64,000 nt of DNA from positions 3,100,001 through 3,164,000 of the forward strand of contig NZ_JAXCHP010000001.1 in the NCBI RefSeq assembly GCF_035984545.1, given 5' to 3'. Shown here one piece after another: positions 46,378 through 56,981 of the stretch (its first letter is position 1; the number at the start of each line of letters is the position of its first letter). Position numbers and translations under genes: made by a program. The notes under the pieces are model-generated. The model saw only the letters and a program-made list of their open reading frames with translations. It had not been told where the DNA came from and ran no database searches. This DNA is from Cryobacterium sp. GrIS_2_6. GTDB lineage: Bacteria > Actinomycetota > Actinomycetes > Actinomycetales > Microbacteriaceae.

Positions 46378-47256
46378 GTGACCAGATCTGCAGCAGAACT
46401 CCTCCCCGCGGCGACCGGAATGGGCGCCGTCACCCTGCGCGTCGGCAACCTCGACCGCATGATCGCCTACTACCGGGACGCCGTCACCCTGAGCCTGCTC
46501 AGCCAGGACGGCCCCATCGCCGTGATGGGGCGCGGCGAGACCCCGATCGTGATCCTGCAGCACGCGCCAGAACTCGCGGCCCCCGAGCCCCGCTCGAGCG
46601 GCCTGTTCCACACCGCGATCCTGTTCGAGACCCAGGCGCAGCTCGCCGCGGCGGTCTACTCGGTCGCGACGAAGCATCCGGGCACCTTCACCGGCAGCGC
46701 CGATCACCTCGTCAGCCAGGCGTTCTACTTCGCCGACCCCGAGGGCAACGGCATCGAGCTCTACTGGGATCGTGACCGCACCGAGTGGGGCTGGGCCCAC
46801 GGCCAGGTCGAGATGGCCACGCTCGCCCTCGACCCCAACGCCTTCATCGGCGAGCACCTCACCGAGGCTGGCGTGTCCGAGCCCGGTGCGGGCAACGCCA
46901 TCGTGGGTCACGTGCACCTCTCCGTCGGCGACGTGCCCACCGCCCGCGCCTTCTACGTCGACCGGCTCGGCTTCGAGGCGACGGCCGACTTCGGCCCGTC
47001 CGCGCTCTTCGTCTCCGCGGGCGGTTACCACCACCACATGGCGATGAACACCTGGAACAGCGCCGGTTCGGGCAGGCGCCGCGTCGCCCTCGGCCTCGGC
47101 GAGGTCGACATCGTGCTGCCCGGCGCAGACGACCTCGGTGCTCTCACCGAGCGGATGTCCCACTTCGGCATCGAGACCCGGCACGACGGGCAGACCCTCG
47201 GCTTCGACGACCCCTGGGGCAACCAGATCGTGGTGCGCACGGCGCTCCCCGCCTGA
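46378..47256 (+). CDS. VOC-family protein, CatE-like (two-domain)
   Basis: 292 residues from GTG 46378. Two VOC domains: MGAVTLRVGNLDRMIAYYRD to GIELYWDRDRTEWGW, and HVHLSVGDVPTARAFYVDRL to the C-terminus. His21-area, His185-type and Glu ligands are consistent with extradiol dioxygenases of the CatE group. It follows the single-domain VOC gene by 56 bases. Activity on a catechol is inferred from the family only. Confidence 0.82.
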   Translation: MTRSAAELLPAATGMGAVTLRVGNLDRMIAYYRDAVTLSLLSQDGPIAVMGRGETPIVILQHAPELAAPEPRSSGLFHTAILFETQAQLAAAVYSVATKHPGTFTGSADHLVSQAFYFADPEGNGIELYWDRDRTEWGWAHGQVEMATLALDPNAFIGEHLTEAGVSEPGAGNAIVGHVHLSVGDVPTARAFYVDRLGFEATADFGPSALFVSAGGYHHHMAMNTWNSAGSGRRRVALGLGEVDIVLPGADDLGALTERMSHFGIETRHDGQTLGFDDPWGNQIVVRTALPA

Positions 47257-47313
47257 CGGCGACGGGCGCGCGCCCGCGCACGGCGCCGAGACGCACTCCG
47301 ACAGGGCGGGCGG

Positions 47314-48369
47314 CTACTGCTGTTGCGGGTTCGCAGGCGGATGCGCGCGGTCGCGACCCCAGAACTCGTCGAGCAGGTCGGCGGTCGCCTTCGGGTTCTC
47401 GAGCTGCGGCGAGTGCGCGGCCTCCGGGATGATCGCGTACCGGGCATCGAGCAGGCCGGCCATGCTCGCCTGCCAGTCCTGCGGCCAGGCCGGGTCGTCG
47501 ACGCCGTGCGCGACGAGGGTGTCGAGACCGGTCGCGAGCAGCTCGCCGGTGGTGTCGTTCTCGTCGCTGAGGATCGCTGCCGCACCGAGCAGCTGGTCGT
47601 CGCTCGTGGCCCCCATCCGCAGACGACGGAACGCTTCGTCGGCGGTCAGGGCGGCGTCGGGAAGACCGACGGTGTGCGGGTTGTCCTCGTTCCACCACGC
47701 CGCCGAACCGCGCTCGCGGACGATCGCTGCCTCGCGCTCCATCCGCCCGGCCCAGCCGTGCGGACCGGAGCAGAGCAGGGTGACGTCGAGGAATGCCTCC
47801 GGCGCCAGGATCGCCGCGGCCCGGGCGACGACGCCGCCGAAACTGTGCCCGAGCAGGTGCACGGGCCCGCCGCCGCCGACGAGTGCGGCCACGGTGACGA
47901 CGTCCTGGGCGAAAGATTCGAGCGTGTAGTTTTCGGCGCCGGCGGGGGCTGCCGAGTCCGCCTGCCCGCGCTGGCTGTACGACCAGGCGTCCCAGCCGCG
48001 CTCGGCGAGAAGCGGCAGGAAGCCGCCGAAGTCCTCCTTCGAGCCGGTGAAGCCCGGAACGAGCAGCACGACACCGCGAGCGGATGCCTCCGGCCGCGCA
48101 TGCAGGGCTGTCACGCGCCCGACGGGAAGGTCGATGCCGACGTTCGCGACCGCATCCGCCAGGGGGACGGGCAGGGTGCCGAACCGCGGAACCCCGGGCC
48201 ACCCGTCGAACGGGCCGATGGGCGGGGCCGTGTCGGGGCCGCCGACAACGACATCAACATCGGTGCCGGTGTCGTCAACGGCGCCGACAGCCGAGGGGTC
48301 AGCGACAGCGGCCTCTGCCGAATGCCGCCCGGTCGCTGGCGGGGTGGCAGTGGGGTCGATCGTGCTCAT
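47314..48369 (-). CDS. Alpha/beta hydrolase
   Basis: 351 residues from ATG 48369 (GGAGA 6 bases upstream; ATG 48381 four codons earlier is possible). VVLLVPGFTGSKEDFGGFLP gives the oxyanion region, GHSFGG the nucleophile Ser, VAHGVDDPAWP the acid and AAHSPQLENP the His. The first ~75 residues are Ala/Asp/Thr-rich and disordered. The substrate is unknown. Confidence 0.87.
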   Translation of the reverse strand: MSTIDPTATPPATGRHSAEAAVADPSAVGAVDDTGTDVDVVVGGPDTAPPIGPFDGWPGVPRFGTLPVPLADAVANVGIDLPVGRVTALHARPEASARGVVLLVPGFTGSKEDFGGFLPLLAERGWDAWSYSQRGQADSAAPAGAENYTLESFAQDVVTVAALVGGGGPVHLLGHSFGGVVARAAAILAPEAFLDVTLLCSGPHGWAGRMEREAAIVRERGSAAWWNEDNPHTVGLPDAALTADEAFRRLRMGATSDDQLLGAAAILSDENDTTGELLATGLDTLVAHGVDDPAWPQDWQASMAGLLDARYAIIPEAAHSPQLENPKATADLLDEFWGRDRAHPPANPQQQ

Positions 48370-48449
48370 CGTGCTCTCCATTCCGACCTGACGGCCGGGG
48401 CTGCCGCCGTGCTGCCGAGGCCTTAAGCCTATGGCGCCCCTGCCTGCGC

Positions 48450-48545
48450 CGAGAATCGCCGCTACCGCCGAGGTGACCCGGCCCACCCGCGACAGTCGGC
48501 ACAAACGGCGACAGTCGGCGCAAACGGCGACAGTCGGCGCGTTGC
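48450..48545. repeat. Family 3 direct repeats
   Basis: Three near-identical 18-19-bp units of the form GCGACAGTCGGCGCAAAC occupy about 48489-48545, after CGCCGCTACCGCCGAGGTGACC. The latter block also occurs in the 38.78-kb element. It lies in the 276-base gap between the TetR stop and the hydrolase start; no gene is seen there. Confidence 0.65.
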
Positions 48546-48645
48546 GGCGGGCGCGGGCCGGCGCAACGGGGTGGGCGGACGAGGAGCGGCGACGCGGGTC
48601 AGGACGGGAGGGTGCCCTCTGAGCTTTCACGGTCGCAATCTTCAC

Positions 48646-49347
48646 TCAGCGCCCGGAACCGGCACCGGATGCCGCGCGCTTGGCGCGTCGGGTGAGCCCG
48701 TGGACCGCAGCCTGGAACTCGCGGGCGGCGAGCGGCCGGCCGGGCAGCCGGGGCCGGTCCGTGGCCGGGAGCCGCAGGCCGTCGAGCACGATCGCCAGCT
48801 GCCTGCGCCACTGGCCGGTGTGGCCGCCGCCGTGCGTGCCGAGAGAACCGACCATGGTGACCAGAACCGCGAGATCGACCGCGTCGACATCCGCCCGGAG
48901 TGCACCGTCTTTCTTGGCGCGGGCGACGAGGCCGGCGATCACGGCCTGGAACTCGGTGCCCTTGCCGCTGCCCGGGTCGATGACCTCCATGCGCTTGAGA
49001 ATGTGCGGGAGCGCAGGATCGGCGACAAGCCACTCGGCGGCACGCTCCATGTAGAGCTCGATGCCGGCCCAGGCCGTCGGAGCCGCGGCGATCTCATCGC
49101 GGACGGTCGCGAGTTCGGCGAGCGCGATGTCGTAGAGAGCGCGCACGAGGTCGTCCCTGGTCGGGAAGTTTCGGTAGAGCGTGGCCACGCCGACGTCTGC
49201 GCGGCGGGCGATCTCCTCGAGGGAGGCGTCGACCCCGTTCTGCGCGATGAGAGCCCGCGCCTCGACGATCAGGCGCTCTCGGTTCTGCCGGGCGTCGCGC
49301 CGACGCGGTTGTGCGCCGTCCTGCGGGGTCGGTTCGGACGAAGTCAT
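48646..49347 (-). CDS. TetR-family regulator next to kynureninase
   Basis: 233 residues from ATG 49347; TACAAT (49355-49360) ends 7 bases upstream, favouring this start over one 17 codons earlier. N-terminal HTH: ARRADVGVATLYRNFPTRDDLV. A ligand-binding helical domain follows. It is divergent from kynU with a direct-repeat region between them, so it may control tryptophan/kynurenine breakdown (inference). Confidence 0.87.
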   Translation of the reverse strand: MTSSEPTPQDGAQPRRRDARQNRERLIVEARALIAQNGVDASLEEIARRADVGVATLYRNFPTRDDLVRALYDIALAELATVRDEIAAAPTAWAGIELYMERAAEWLVADPALPHILKRMEVIDPGSGKGTEFQAVIAGLVARAKKDGALRADVDAVDLAVLVTMVGSLGTHGGGHTGQWRRQLAIVLDGLRLPATDRPRLPGRPLAAREFQAAVHGLTRRAKRAASGAGSGR

Positions 49348-49437
49348 GGAGTCGATTGTAAGTCCCCCGGCTATGACGAGTCGGAGGGAATCCTCCACGT
49401 CGCCTGTGCCTGCGCCCGAAATCCCTCGTCCGGGATA

Positions 49438-49495
49438 GAATCTCGCCGGAGAACCGGGTCTCGCATGCGAACCCGTGAATCTCGCCGGAGAACCG
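49438..49495. repeat. Direct repeats in the TetR/kynU gap
   Basis: GAATCTCGCCGGAGAACCG occurs at 49438-49456 and again at 49477-49495, 39 bases apart. Between them GGGT and ACCC flank the palindrome CGCATGCG. It could be an operator cluster or a duplicated promoter segment. Confidence 0.6.
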
Positions 49496-49544
49496 CAGTG
49501 GTCGGTCGACGGCCCGCAGCATCCCTGAGAACCGAGGACTCCCG

Positions 49545-50879
49545 ATGACGCCTCCCCCCGATCCGAGCCGCACCGCCGGCGAGGGCACGGATGCCCACCT
49601 CGTCTTCGCCCGCCGAATGGACCGGATCGACGGGCTGGCCCACTACCGTCGGCAGTTCGTGGGCACTGAGGCAGGCACGGCGGCGGGCGCCGCGGCCGAT
49701 CCCTTCGTCTACCTCGACGGCAATTCGCTCGGCCGGCCCACCCTCGCGAGTGTCGGGCGGATCACCGAGTTCCTCACCCACAACTGGGGAACCCGGCTGA
49801 TCCGCGGCTGGGACGAGGAGTGGATGGAGCTTCCGTTCCGGATCGGGGACGAGCTTGGGCGGGTCGCGCTCGGCGCGGCGCCTGGCCAGGTCTTCATCGG
49901 CGACTCGACGACCGTACTGCTCTATAAGCTCGCCCGGGCTGCGGTGGACTACCGCAGAGTCGGCTCCGAACCGGCGCGCACCGAGATCGTGCTCGATACC
50001 GACAACTTCCCCACCGACCGGTACCTACTCGAGGGCATCGCCGCCGAGCGCGGCCTGACCCTGCACTGGATCCACTCGGATCCCGCCTGCGGAGTCTCAC
50101 TCGACCAGGTGCGCGCGGCGATCGGCCCGCAGACGGCGCTCGTGCTGCTCAGCCACGTCGCCTACCGCTCCGGGTTCCTCGCCGACATGCGCCGGATCAC
50201 CGCGGCGGCGCATTCGGTCGGCGCCCTCGTGCTCTGGGACCTCAGCCACTCTGTCGGCTCCGTTCCCGTCGAGCTGGACCTCTGCGACGTCGACCTCGCC
50301 GTCGGCTGCTCGTACAAGTACCTGAACGGCGGGCCGGGGGCGCCCGCCTTCGGCTACGTGCGCCGCGACCTCCAGGACGTGCTCACCCAGCCGATCCAGG
50401 GCTGGATGGGCACGAAGGACGTGTTCACGATGGGGCCGGGGTATCACCCGGCCGACGGCATCCGCCGGTTTCAGAGCGGGACGCCGCCGATCGTCGGCAT
50501 GCTCGCGATGCAGGACACGATCGCGATGATCGGCGAAGCGGGCATCGAGGAGGTGCGGGCGAAGTCGGTCGCGCTCACCGAATTCGCGATCACCCTCGTC
50601 GACGAGTGGCTCGTGCCGCTCGGCGTTCGGCTCACGTCGCCGCGCGACCACACCCACCGCGGCGGACACCTAACGATCAACCACCCGGCGATGCGGCAGG
50701 TCACGACGACACTCTGGGAACACGACGTCATCCCCGATTTCCGCGGGCCGGAGGGGCTGCGGATCGGGCTGTCGCCGCTCAGCACGAGCTTCGTCGAGAC
50801 GCTCGAGGGGGTCGCGGCGATCCTCGACGTGCTCCGCGGGGTCCTGCTCGGGCAGGCGGGCCTCGGCAGCGGGCGGTAG
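49545..50879 (+). CDS. kynU: Kynureninase
   Basis: 444 residues. It cleaves kynurenine to anthranilate and alanine with PLP. FVYLDGNSLGRP, NFPTDRYL, WDLSHSVGSVPVEL and CSYKYLNGGPG (PLP Lys258) are family signatures. GAGGACT lies before the ATG. No kynA or kynB gene is present nearby. Confidence 0.93.
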   Translation: MTPPPDPSRTAGEGTDAHLVFARRMDRIDGLAHYRRQFVGTEAGTAAGAAADPFVYLDGNSLGRPTLASVGRITEFLTHNWGTRLIRGWDEEWMELPFRIGDELGRVALGAAPGQVFIGDSTTVLLYKLARAAVDYRRVGSEPARTEIVLDTDNFPTDRYLLEGIAAERGLTLHWIHSDPACGVSLDQVRAAIGPQTALVLLSHVAYRSGFLADMRRITAAAHSVGALVLWDLSHSVGSVPVELDLCDVDLAVGCSYKYLNGGPGAPAFGYVRRDLQDVLTQPIQGWMGTKDVFTMGPGYHPADGIRRFQSGTPPIVGMLAMQDTIAMIGEAGIEEVRAKSVALTEFAITLVDEWLVPLGVRLTSPRDHTHRGGHLTINHPAMRQVTTTLWEHDVIPDFRGPEGLRIGLSPLSTSFVETLEGVAAILDVLRGVLLGQAGLGSGR

Positions 50880-50907
50880 GAGCCGGTTGGACCGACACGA
50901 CGTTTCA

Positions 50908-50958
50908 GTTGCGAAGAAGACACCTCCGCCCGCGCCGGGAGGGTGCTTTCTCCGCAAC
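50908..50958 (+). terminator. kynU terminator-like hairpin
   Basis: GTTGCG (50908) and CGCAAC (50953) close an imperfect ~18-bp stem, including AAGACACC against GGGTGCTTT. It starts 28 bases after the kynU stop. Confidence 0.55.
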
Positions 50959-51011
50959 ACAGCATGATCCGAGGCGGTAGAAGCCGACCCGGGACCGGGC
51001 CCCGTGGACTG

Positions 51012-51017
51012 TAGAAT
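51012..51017 (+). promoter_or_regulatory. purS -10 box
   Basis: TAGAAT fits the -10 consensus 36 bases before purS. I cannot see a strong -35. A GGAGTG ribosome site follows, so this is a leadered mRNA. Confidence 0.5.
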
Positions 51018-51053
51018 CGAGGCATCCACGCCCCCGACGTCTCGGAGTGAACC

Positions 51054-51328
51054 ATGCCAACCATCGTCGTAGAAGTTATGCCCAAGGCCGAGCTGCTCGA
51101 CCCGCAGGGAAAAGCCGTCGCCGGCGTCCTCGGCCGCCTCGGCAAGACCCGCTTCACGAGCGTTCGCCTCGGCAAGCGTTTTGAGCTCACCGTCGACGGG
51201 CCCGTCGACGAGGCCGTGCTCGCCGAAGTGCGCGAACTCGCCGACTCCGTGCTCTCCAACGCCGTGATCGAAGACGTCGTCGGCATCCACGTCGTGGGCG
51301 CAGAGAGCACAGTCGGGGTCTCCGCCTG

Positions 51329-51329
<1 letters not shown>
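51054..51329 (+). CDS. purS: FGAM synthase subunit PurS
   Basis: 91 residues. [30 protein letters not shown] and [13 protein letters not shown] are the PurS family blocks. It couples PurQ and PurL in the three-part FGAM synthase. GGAGTG precedes the ATG. It shares one base with the purQ start (TGATG). Confidence 0.95.
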
Positions 51330-52027
<698 letters not shown>

Positions 52028-52051
52028 CCCGCGCCCCGCAGTGCCCAGTCC

Positions 52052-52112
52052 CGCGAAAGCGGGTGAATCGTCGTTTTCAGTGCCGCAGAACGACGATTCA
52101 CCCGCTTTCGCG
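52052..52112. repeat. 61-bp intergenic inverted repeat, copy 3
   Basis: Both arms are intact and perfectly complementary. It lies between the convergent purQ and aldo-keto reductase stops, where it could serve as a bidirectional terminator. Confidence 0.92.
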
Positions 52113-52127
52113 AACAGGGGGCTGGGT

Positions 52128-53153
52128 TTAGACGGCGGCGGATGCCTCCCACAGGTTGATGCCGGCGTCGATGGCGTGAGCGTCGATCGCGTTGAGCTCC
52201 GCGGCAGTGAACTTCAGGTTCTCCACGGCGGCGACGTTGGCCTCGAGCTGCGCGACCGAGGACGCCCCGATCAGCGCCGACGTCACCTCCGGGCGCCGCA
52301 GCACCCAGGCGAGGGCGAGCTGCGCGAGCGACTGCCCGCGCGCCTCGGCGATATCGGTGAGGGCACGGATGTGGACGAGCGTCTCGTCGCTGACCATGTC
52401 GCGTTTCATCGACCCGGCCCGCGCCGCCCGCGAGTCCGCGGGCACCCCGTGCAGGTACCGGTCGGTGAGCAGCCCCTGGGCGAGCGGAGAGAAAGCGATG
52501 CAGCCGACGCCGAGGTCCTCGAGGGTGATCAGCAGGTCGTCCTCGACCCAGCGGTTGAACATCGAGTACGAGGGCTGGTGGATGAGCAGCGGCGTGCCGA
52601 GGTCGGCGAGGATCGCCGCGGCCTGCCGGGTGCGCTCTGGCGAGTACGAGGAGATCCCGGCGTAGAGGGCACGGCCGCTCGTGACGGCGGTGTGCAGCGC
52701 GCCCATGGTCTCCTCGAGCGGGGTGTCCGGGTCGGCGCGGTGCGAGTAGAACACGTCGACGTAGTCGAGGCCCATCCGGCCGAGGGACTGGTCGAGGCTC
52801 GCGAGCAGCGACTTACGCGATCCCCATTCGCCGTACGGGCCCGCCCACATGTCGTAGCCGGCCTTGGTCGAGATGACGAGCTCGTCGCGGTGCGGCCGGA
52901 AGTCCTGCTTCAGGTGAATCCCGAAGTTGGACTCCGCGCTCCCGTACGGCGGGCCGTAGTTGTTGGCGAGGTCGAAGTGCGTCACGCCGAGGTCGAAGGC
53001 GCGGCGCAGGATCGCTCGCTGCGTCTCGAGCGGGGTGACCCCGCCGAAGTTCTGCCACAGCCCGAGCGAAACGGCCGGGAGCTTGAGGCCGCTCTTCCCG
53101 GTGCGGCGGTAGGGCATGGACTCGTATCTGGTTTCAGCCGGAAGGTAGGTCAT
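52128..53153 (-). CDS. Aldo/keto reductase, YghZ-like
   Basis: 341 residues from ATG 53153. YESMPYRRTGKSGLKLPAVS, LGVTHFDLANNYGPPYGSAE, DELVISTKAGYDMW and DYVDVFYSHRADP match the YghZ (L-glyceraldehyde-3-phosphate reductase) branch. Catalytic Asp, Tyr, Lys and His are all visible. It uses NADPH. A detoxifying role for methylglyoxal-type carbonyls is known for the family. Confidence 0.9.
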   Translation of the reverse strand: MTYLPAETRYESMPYRRTGKSGLKLPAVSLGLWQNFGGVTPLETQRAILRRAFDLGVTHFDLANNYGPPYGSAESNFGIHLKQDFRPHRDELVISTKAGYDMWAGPYGEWGSRKSLLASLDQSLGRMGLDYVDVFYSHRADPDTPLEETMGALHTAVTSGRALYAGISSYSPERTRQAAAILADLGTPLLIHQPSYSMFNRWVEDDLLITLEDLGVGCIAFSPLAQGLLTDRYLHGVPADSRAARAGSMKRDMVSDETLVHIRALTDIAEARGQSLAQLALAWVLRRPEVTSALIGASSVAQLEANVAAVENLKFTAAELNAIDAHAIDAGINLWEASAAV

Positions 53154-53229
53154 CCCTTCATCGTGCCACGGTGCATCCGCTCGCGCAGGGGGGTGCCCGC
53201 CGCGGGGGTCAGGACCCACTCTGTGCGTT

Positions 53230-54139
53230 GCCTCGTACAACGGATGCCGACGGTCCAGCAGCCGGAGCTGGGCCGCAGATCCGGTGAGCTCGCGTGCCAC
53301 AAGGGCAGCAGCGCCGGCCTCCGGGTGACGCCCCAGCCTGCGGAGCAGCTCGGCCGGGTCGCGTGGAACCAGAAGTAGTCGTCGAGGCCGCCGATCCGGT
53401 CGACCACGGCGAGCGCCGCGGCCGGGTCGCCGCTCTCGGCGAGGGCGGCCGCCCGGTTCAGCCGCACGACCGGGCTCGGGTCGAGGGCGAGCAGCACGTC
53501 GTACCAGGCGATGATCGCGCCGGCACCGGCGGCACGGAGGACTCAGGCCGCGCCGACACGGGGGCAGGGGCATCCGCCGACCGGGAGGCGTAGCCCTCGG
53601 TGAACAGCAGGAACACGGTCGTCGCGACCGCGCCGAGCCGGCCGGGCAGCTCCTCCGCGTCGGGCACCCGGTAGCGGATGCCGGCGTCGGCGATCGTGCG
53701 TCGCGCCCGGGTGAGGCGCTTGGCCATCGTCGCCTCTGAGACGAGGAGCGCCCGGGCGACCTCTGCGACGCTCAACCCGCAGAGCACGGGCAGGCTCAGC
53801 GCGACCTGGGCCTCCTGCGCGAGCGCCGGATGGCAGCAGGTGAAGATCAGCCGGAGCTGGTCGTCGCGGACGATGCCGGGCGGGGTGTCGTCGGCTGCCC
53901 GTCGCACGGCCAGGATGATCGCCTCCCGTTCCTTGTTCGGCCGCGCCCGGATTCGGCGGCACGCCGAGTCGACGCCAGGTCTCCAGGGCGCCGATGGCGG
54001 TGTCCTGGACGGCGTCCTCGGCGAGGACCAGGTCACCGGTCAGACGGATGACGGTGGCGAGCACCCGGCGCCGCTCCGCGACCAGGAGCGCGGCGAGGGC
54101 CTCGGCCGGGTCGGTGCCGCCGGCATCCGTCGCCGTCAT
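53230..54139 (-). pseudogene. ECF42-type sigma factor, frameshifted
   Basis: Four fragments in different frames follow one protein. MTATDAGGTDPAEALAALLV through AEDAVQDTAIGALETW and GVPPNPGA starts at ATG 54139. KEREAIILAVRRAADDTPPG, DQLRLIFTCCHPALAQEAQV, SEATMAKRLTRARRTIADAG and VFLLFTEGYA form the next (about 53950-53560). After a loss of roughly 100 codons, IIAWYDVLLALDPSPVVRLN appears, and AELLRRLGRHPEAGAAAL ends the match in a fourth frame near 53240. The region-2 linker, the domain after region 4 and reading frame are damaged. Its partner YCII gene is also truncated. Confidence 0.8.
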
Positions 54140-54405
54140 CACATCAGGGTCGGGACCGTCGGACGCACCTCGACGACGCCGTTCCAGGCGGCGGGGATCG
54201 CGGCCGCGTGCCGGATCGCCTCGTCGAGGCTGTCGCACTCGAGCAGGTAAAAGCCGGTCAGGGCCTCTGTGGTCTCGGCGTACGGGCCGTCGCCGATGAC
54301 GACGTCGCCGCCCTTGCCGCCGGTGACCCGCACGGTCGTTGCGGTCTGGGTCGGGTAGAGCGCGGCACCGCCGCGGATCACCGCCTCGGCATCCCGGCCG
54401 AATCT
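54139..54405 (-). pseudogene. Truncated YCII/DGPF-domain protein
   Basis: The recognisable part runs from about GGAALYPTQTATTVRV to DGPYAETTEALTGFYLLECD and AIPAAWNGVVEVRP. The first ~45 residues of a YCII domain (including its MKYLLLIY-type strand) are missing; sequence upstream overlaps the purL leader. YCII genes commonly accompany ECF42-type sigma genes, and the TGA overlaps the sigma ATG. I infer a dead module. Confidence 0.72.
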
Positions 54406-54528
54406 CCGACAACTGTTGCCGCTGCGGGAACAGATGCGGTGACGGCGGGATCGGAACGGGAGGGGCGCGGGGGGGGCAACCGGTAGACTGGACGCGCCAA
54501 GCATCCGCTATCTCTGGGAGAACGCCAC

Positions 54529-56835
54529 GTGACCGCAGTTACAACCACCCCCTCCCGCGGCATCGCCGACACCGTCGCGAACGCGATCGCCACCCCGGAC
54601 AAGGACCAGCCCTTCGGCGCCCTCGGGCTGACCGAGGGTGAATACCAGGAGATCCGCACGATCCTCGGCCGCCGCCCCACGAGCGGCGAGCTCGCGATGT
54701 ACTCGGTGATGTGGAGCGAGCACTGCTCCTACAAGAGCTCGAAGAAGTACCTGCGCCAGTTCGGCGACAAGGTCTCCCCCGCCATGAAGAAGAACCTCAT
54801 GGTCGGCATGGGCGAGAACGCGGGCGTGCTCGACGTCGGCGAGGGCTGGGCCGTCACCTTCAAGATCGAGTCGCACAACCACCCCTCCTACATCGAGCCG
54901 TTCCAGGGCGCCGCGACCGGCGTCGGCGGCATCGTGCGCGACATCATCTCGATGGGCGCCCGCCCGGTCGCCGTGATGGACGCCCTCCGCTTCGGCCGCA
55001 TCGACGACCCGGACACCGCGCGCGTCGTGCACGGCGTCGTCTCCGGCATCTCGTTCTACGGCAACTGCCTCGGCCTGCCGAACATCGGCGGCGAGACCTG
55101 GTTCGACTCGGTATACCAGGGCAACCCGCTCGTCAACGCGCTCTCCGTCGGCGTGCTCCGCCACGAGGACCTGCACCTCGCCAACGCCCGCGGCGTGGGC
55201 AACAAGGTCGTGCTCTTCGGGGCCCGCACCGGCGGAGACGGCATCGGCGGGGCATCCATTCTCGCCTCGGACACCTTCAGCGCCGACGGCCCGACCAAGC
55301 GCCCCGCGGTGCAGGTCGGCGACCCCTTCGCCGAGAAGGTGCTCATCGAGTGCTGCCTCGAACTGTTCCGCGACAAGCTCGTCGAGGGTATCCAGGACCT
55401 CGGCGCGGCCGGCATCAGCTGTGCCACCTCGGAACTCGCCTCGAACGGCGACGGCGGCATGTACATCCAGCTCGAGAAGGTACTGCTGCGCGACCCGACG
55501 CTCACCGCCGAGGAGATCCTGATGAGCGAGAGCCAGGAGCGGATGATGGCCGTCGTCACGCCGGAGAAGCTCGAGGGCTTCCTCGCGATGACCGCCAAGT
55601 GGGACGTCGAAACGAGCGTGCTCGGCGAGGTCACCGACACCGGCCGGCTCGTCATCGACTGGAACGGCGAAGAGATCGTCAACGTCGACCCGCGCACGGT
55701 CGCCATCGATGGCCCGGTCTACGACCGCCCGGTCGCCTACCCGATCTGGATCGACGCACTGCAGGCCGACTCGGCCTCTGCGCTGCCGCGGTCGACGGAT
55801 GCCGCGGACCTGCGCGAGCAGTTCCTCTCGCTGCTTGGCTCGCCCAACCTCGCGGACCCGAGCTGGATCACCGACCAGTACGACCGCTACGTGCTCGGCA
55901 ACACCGCGCTCTCCTTCCCCGACGACGCCGGCATGATCCGCATTGATGAGGAGTCTGGCCTCGGCTTCGTCATCGCGACCGACGCCAACGGCCGCTATTG
56001 CCAGCTCGACCCGTACCGCGGCGCCCAGCTCGCCCTCGCCGAGGCGTACCGCAACGTTGCAGCGACCGGAGCGGTGCCGGTCGGAATCAGCGACTGCCTC
56101 AACTTCGGCTCACCGGAGAACCCCGAGGTGATGTGGCAGTTCGAACGCGCCGTCACGGCCCTCGCCGACGGATGCCTCGAGCTCGAGATCCCCGTCACCG
56201 GAGGCAACGTATCGTTCTACAACCAGACCGGCGACCAGCCGATTTACCCGACGCCCGTCGTCGCCGTGCTCGGCGTGATTGATGACGTCGCCCGCCGCGT
56301 GCCGAGCGGCTGGCAGGACGACGGCCACAACATCTACCTGCTCGGCATCACCCGCGAGGAACTCGACGGCTCGGCCTGGGCCGATGTCGTGCACGGGCAC
56401 CTCGGCGGCATGCCGCCGGTCGTCGACCTTCCCGGTGAGGCGCGGCTCGCCGGCCTGCTCAACGCGGCGTCGATCGAGGCGCTCATCGACAGCGCGCACG
56501 ACCTGTCCTCCGGCGGGCTCGCCCAGACCCTCGCCGAGGCTGTGCTCCGGTTCGGGGTCGGGGCCCGCGTGTGGCTCGGCGACATCTGCGAGCGGGACGG
56601 GATCGACGCATCCGTCGCCCTGTTCTCGGAGTCGGCCGGCCGCGTCATCGTCTCGGTGCCGCGCGAGGACGACGTGAAGTTCCTCGGCCTCTGCGAGGGC
56701 CGCGGGTACCCGGTGCTGCGCATCGGCGTCACCGACAACACCCTCGACGCGCTCGAGATCCAGGACGTCTTCACGGTCTCCCTCGCCGACCTGCAGTCGC
56801 GCCACCGCGCCACCCTCCCCGCGCACTTCGCCTAG
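54529..56835 (+). CDS. purL: FGAM synthase large subunit
   Basis: 768 residues from GTG 54529. [62 protein letters not shown] and [11 protein letters not shown] are the small-PurL signatures; this ATPase domain works with PurS and PurQ. TAGACT at 54484 is its -10 and GGGAG its ribosome site, so it is expressed independently of purSQ. Confidence 0.96.
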   Translation: MTAVTTTPSRGIADTVANAIATPDKDQPFGALGLTEGEYQEIRTILGRRPTSGELAMYSVMWSEHCSYKSSKKYLRQFGDKVSPAMKKNLMVGMGENAGVLDVGEGWAVTFKIESHNHPSYIEPFQGAATGVGGIVRDIISMGARPVAVMDALRFGRIDDPDTARVVHGVVSGISFYGNCLGLPNIGGETWFDSVYQGNPLVNALSVGVLRHEDLHLANARGVGNKVVLFGARTGGDGIGGASILASDTFSADGPTKRPAVQVGDPFAEKVLIECCLELFRDKLVEGIQDLGAAGISCATSELASNGDGGMYIQLEKVLLRDPTLTAEEILMSESQERMMAVVTPEKLEGFLAMTAKWDVETSVLGEVTDTGRLVIDWNGEEIVNVDPRTVAIDGPVYDRPVAYPIWIDALQADSASALPRSTDAADLREQFLSLLGSPNLADPSWITDQYDRYVLGNTALSFPDDAGMIRIDEESGLGFVIATDANGRYCQLDPYRGAQLALAEAYRNVAATGAVPVGISDCLNFGSPENPEVMWQFERAVTALADGCLELEIPVTGGNVSFYNQTGDQPIYPTPVVAVLGVIDDVARRVPSGWQDDGHNIYLLGITREELDGSAWADVVHGHLGGMPPVVDLPGEARLAGLLNAASIEALIDSAHDLSSGGLAQTLAEAVLRFGVGARVWLGDICERDGIDASVALFSESAGRVIVSVPREDDVKFLGLCEGRGYPVLRIGVTDNTLDALEIQDVFTVSLADLQSRHRATLPAHFA

Positions 56836-56856
56836 CGCGGGCGGCCCGCCCCGTTC

Positions 56857-56917
56857 CGCGAAAGCGGGTGAATCGTCGCTTTGACCCAGCCATAACGACG
56901 ATCCACCCGCTTTCGCG
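56857..56917. repeat. 61-bp intergenic inverted repeat, copy 4
   Basis: It begins 21 bases after the purL stop. One substitution in each arm (TCGCT left; ATCCACC right) relative to the consensus. It is 64 bases upstream of the DUF559-type start. Confidence 0.92.
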
Positions 56918-56981
56918 ATTGGGCGACGCGGGGCTGTGGAGAGATCGCTCGTGGGTGAGGGATTTTTGGCATCATTCGGGG

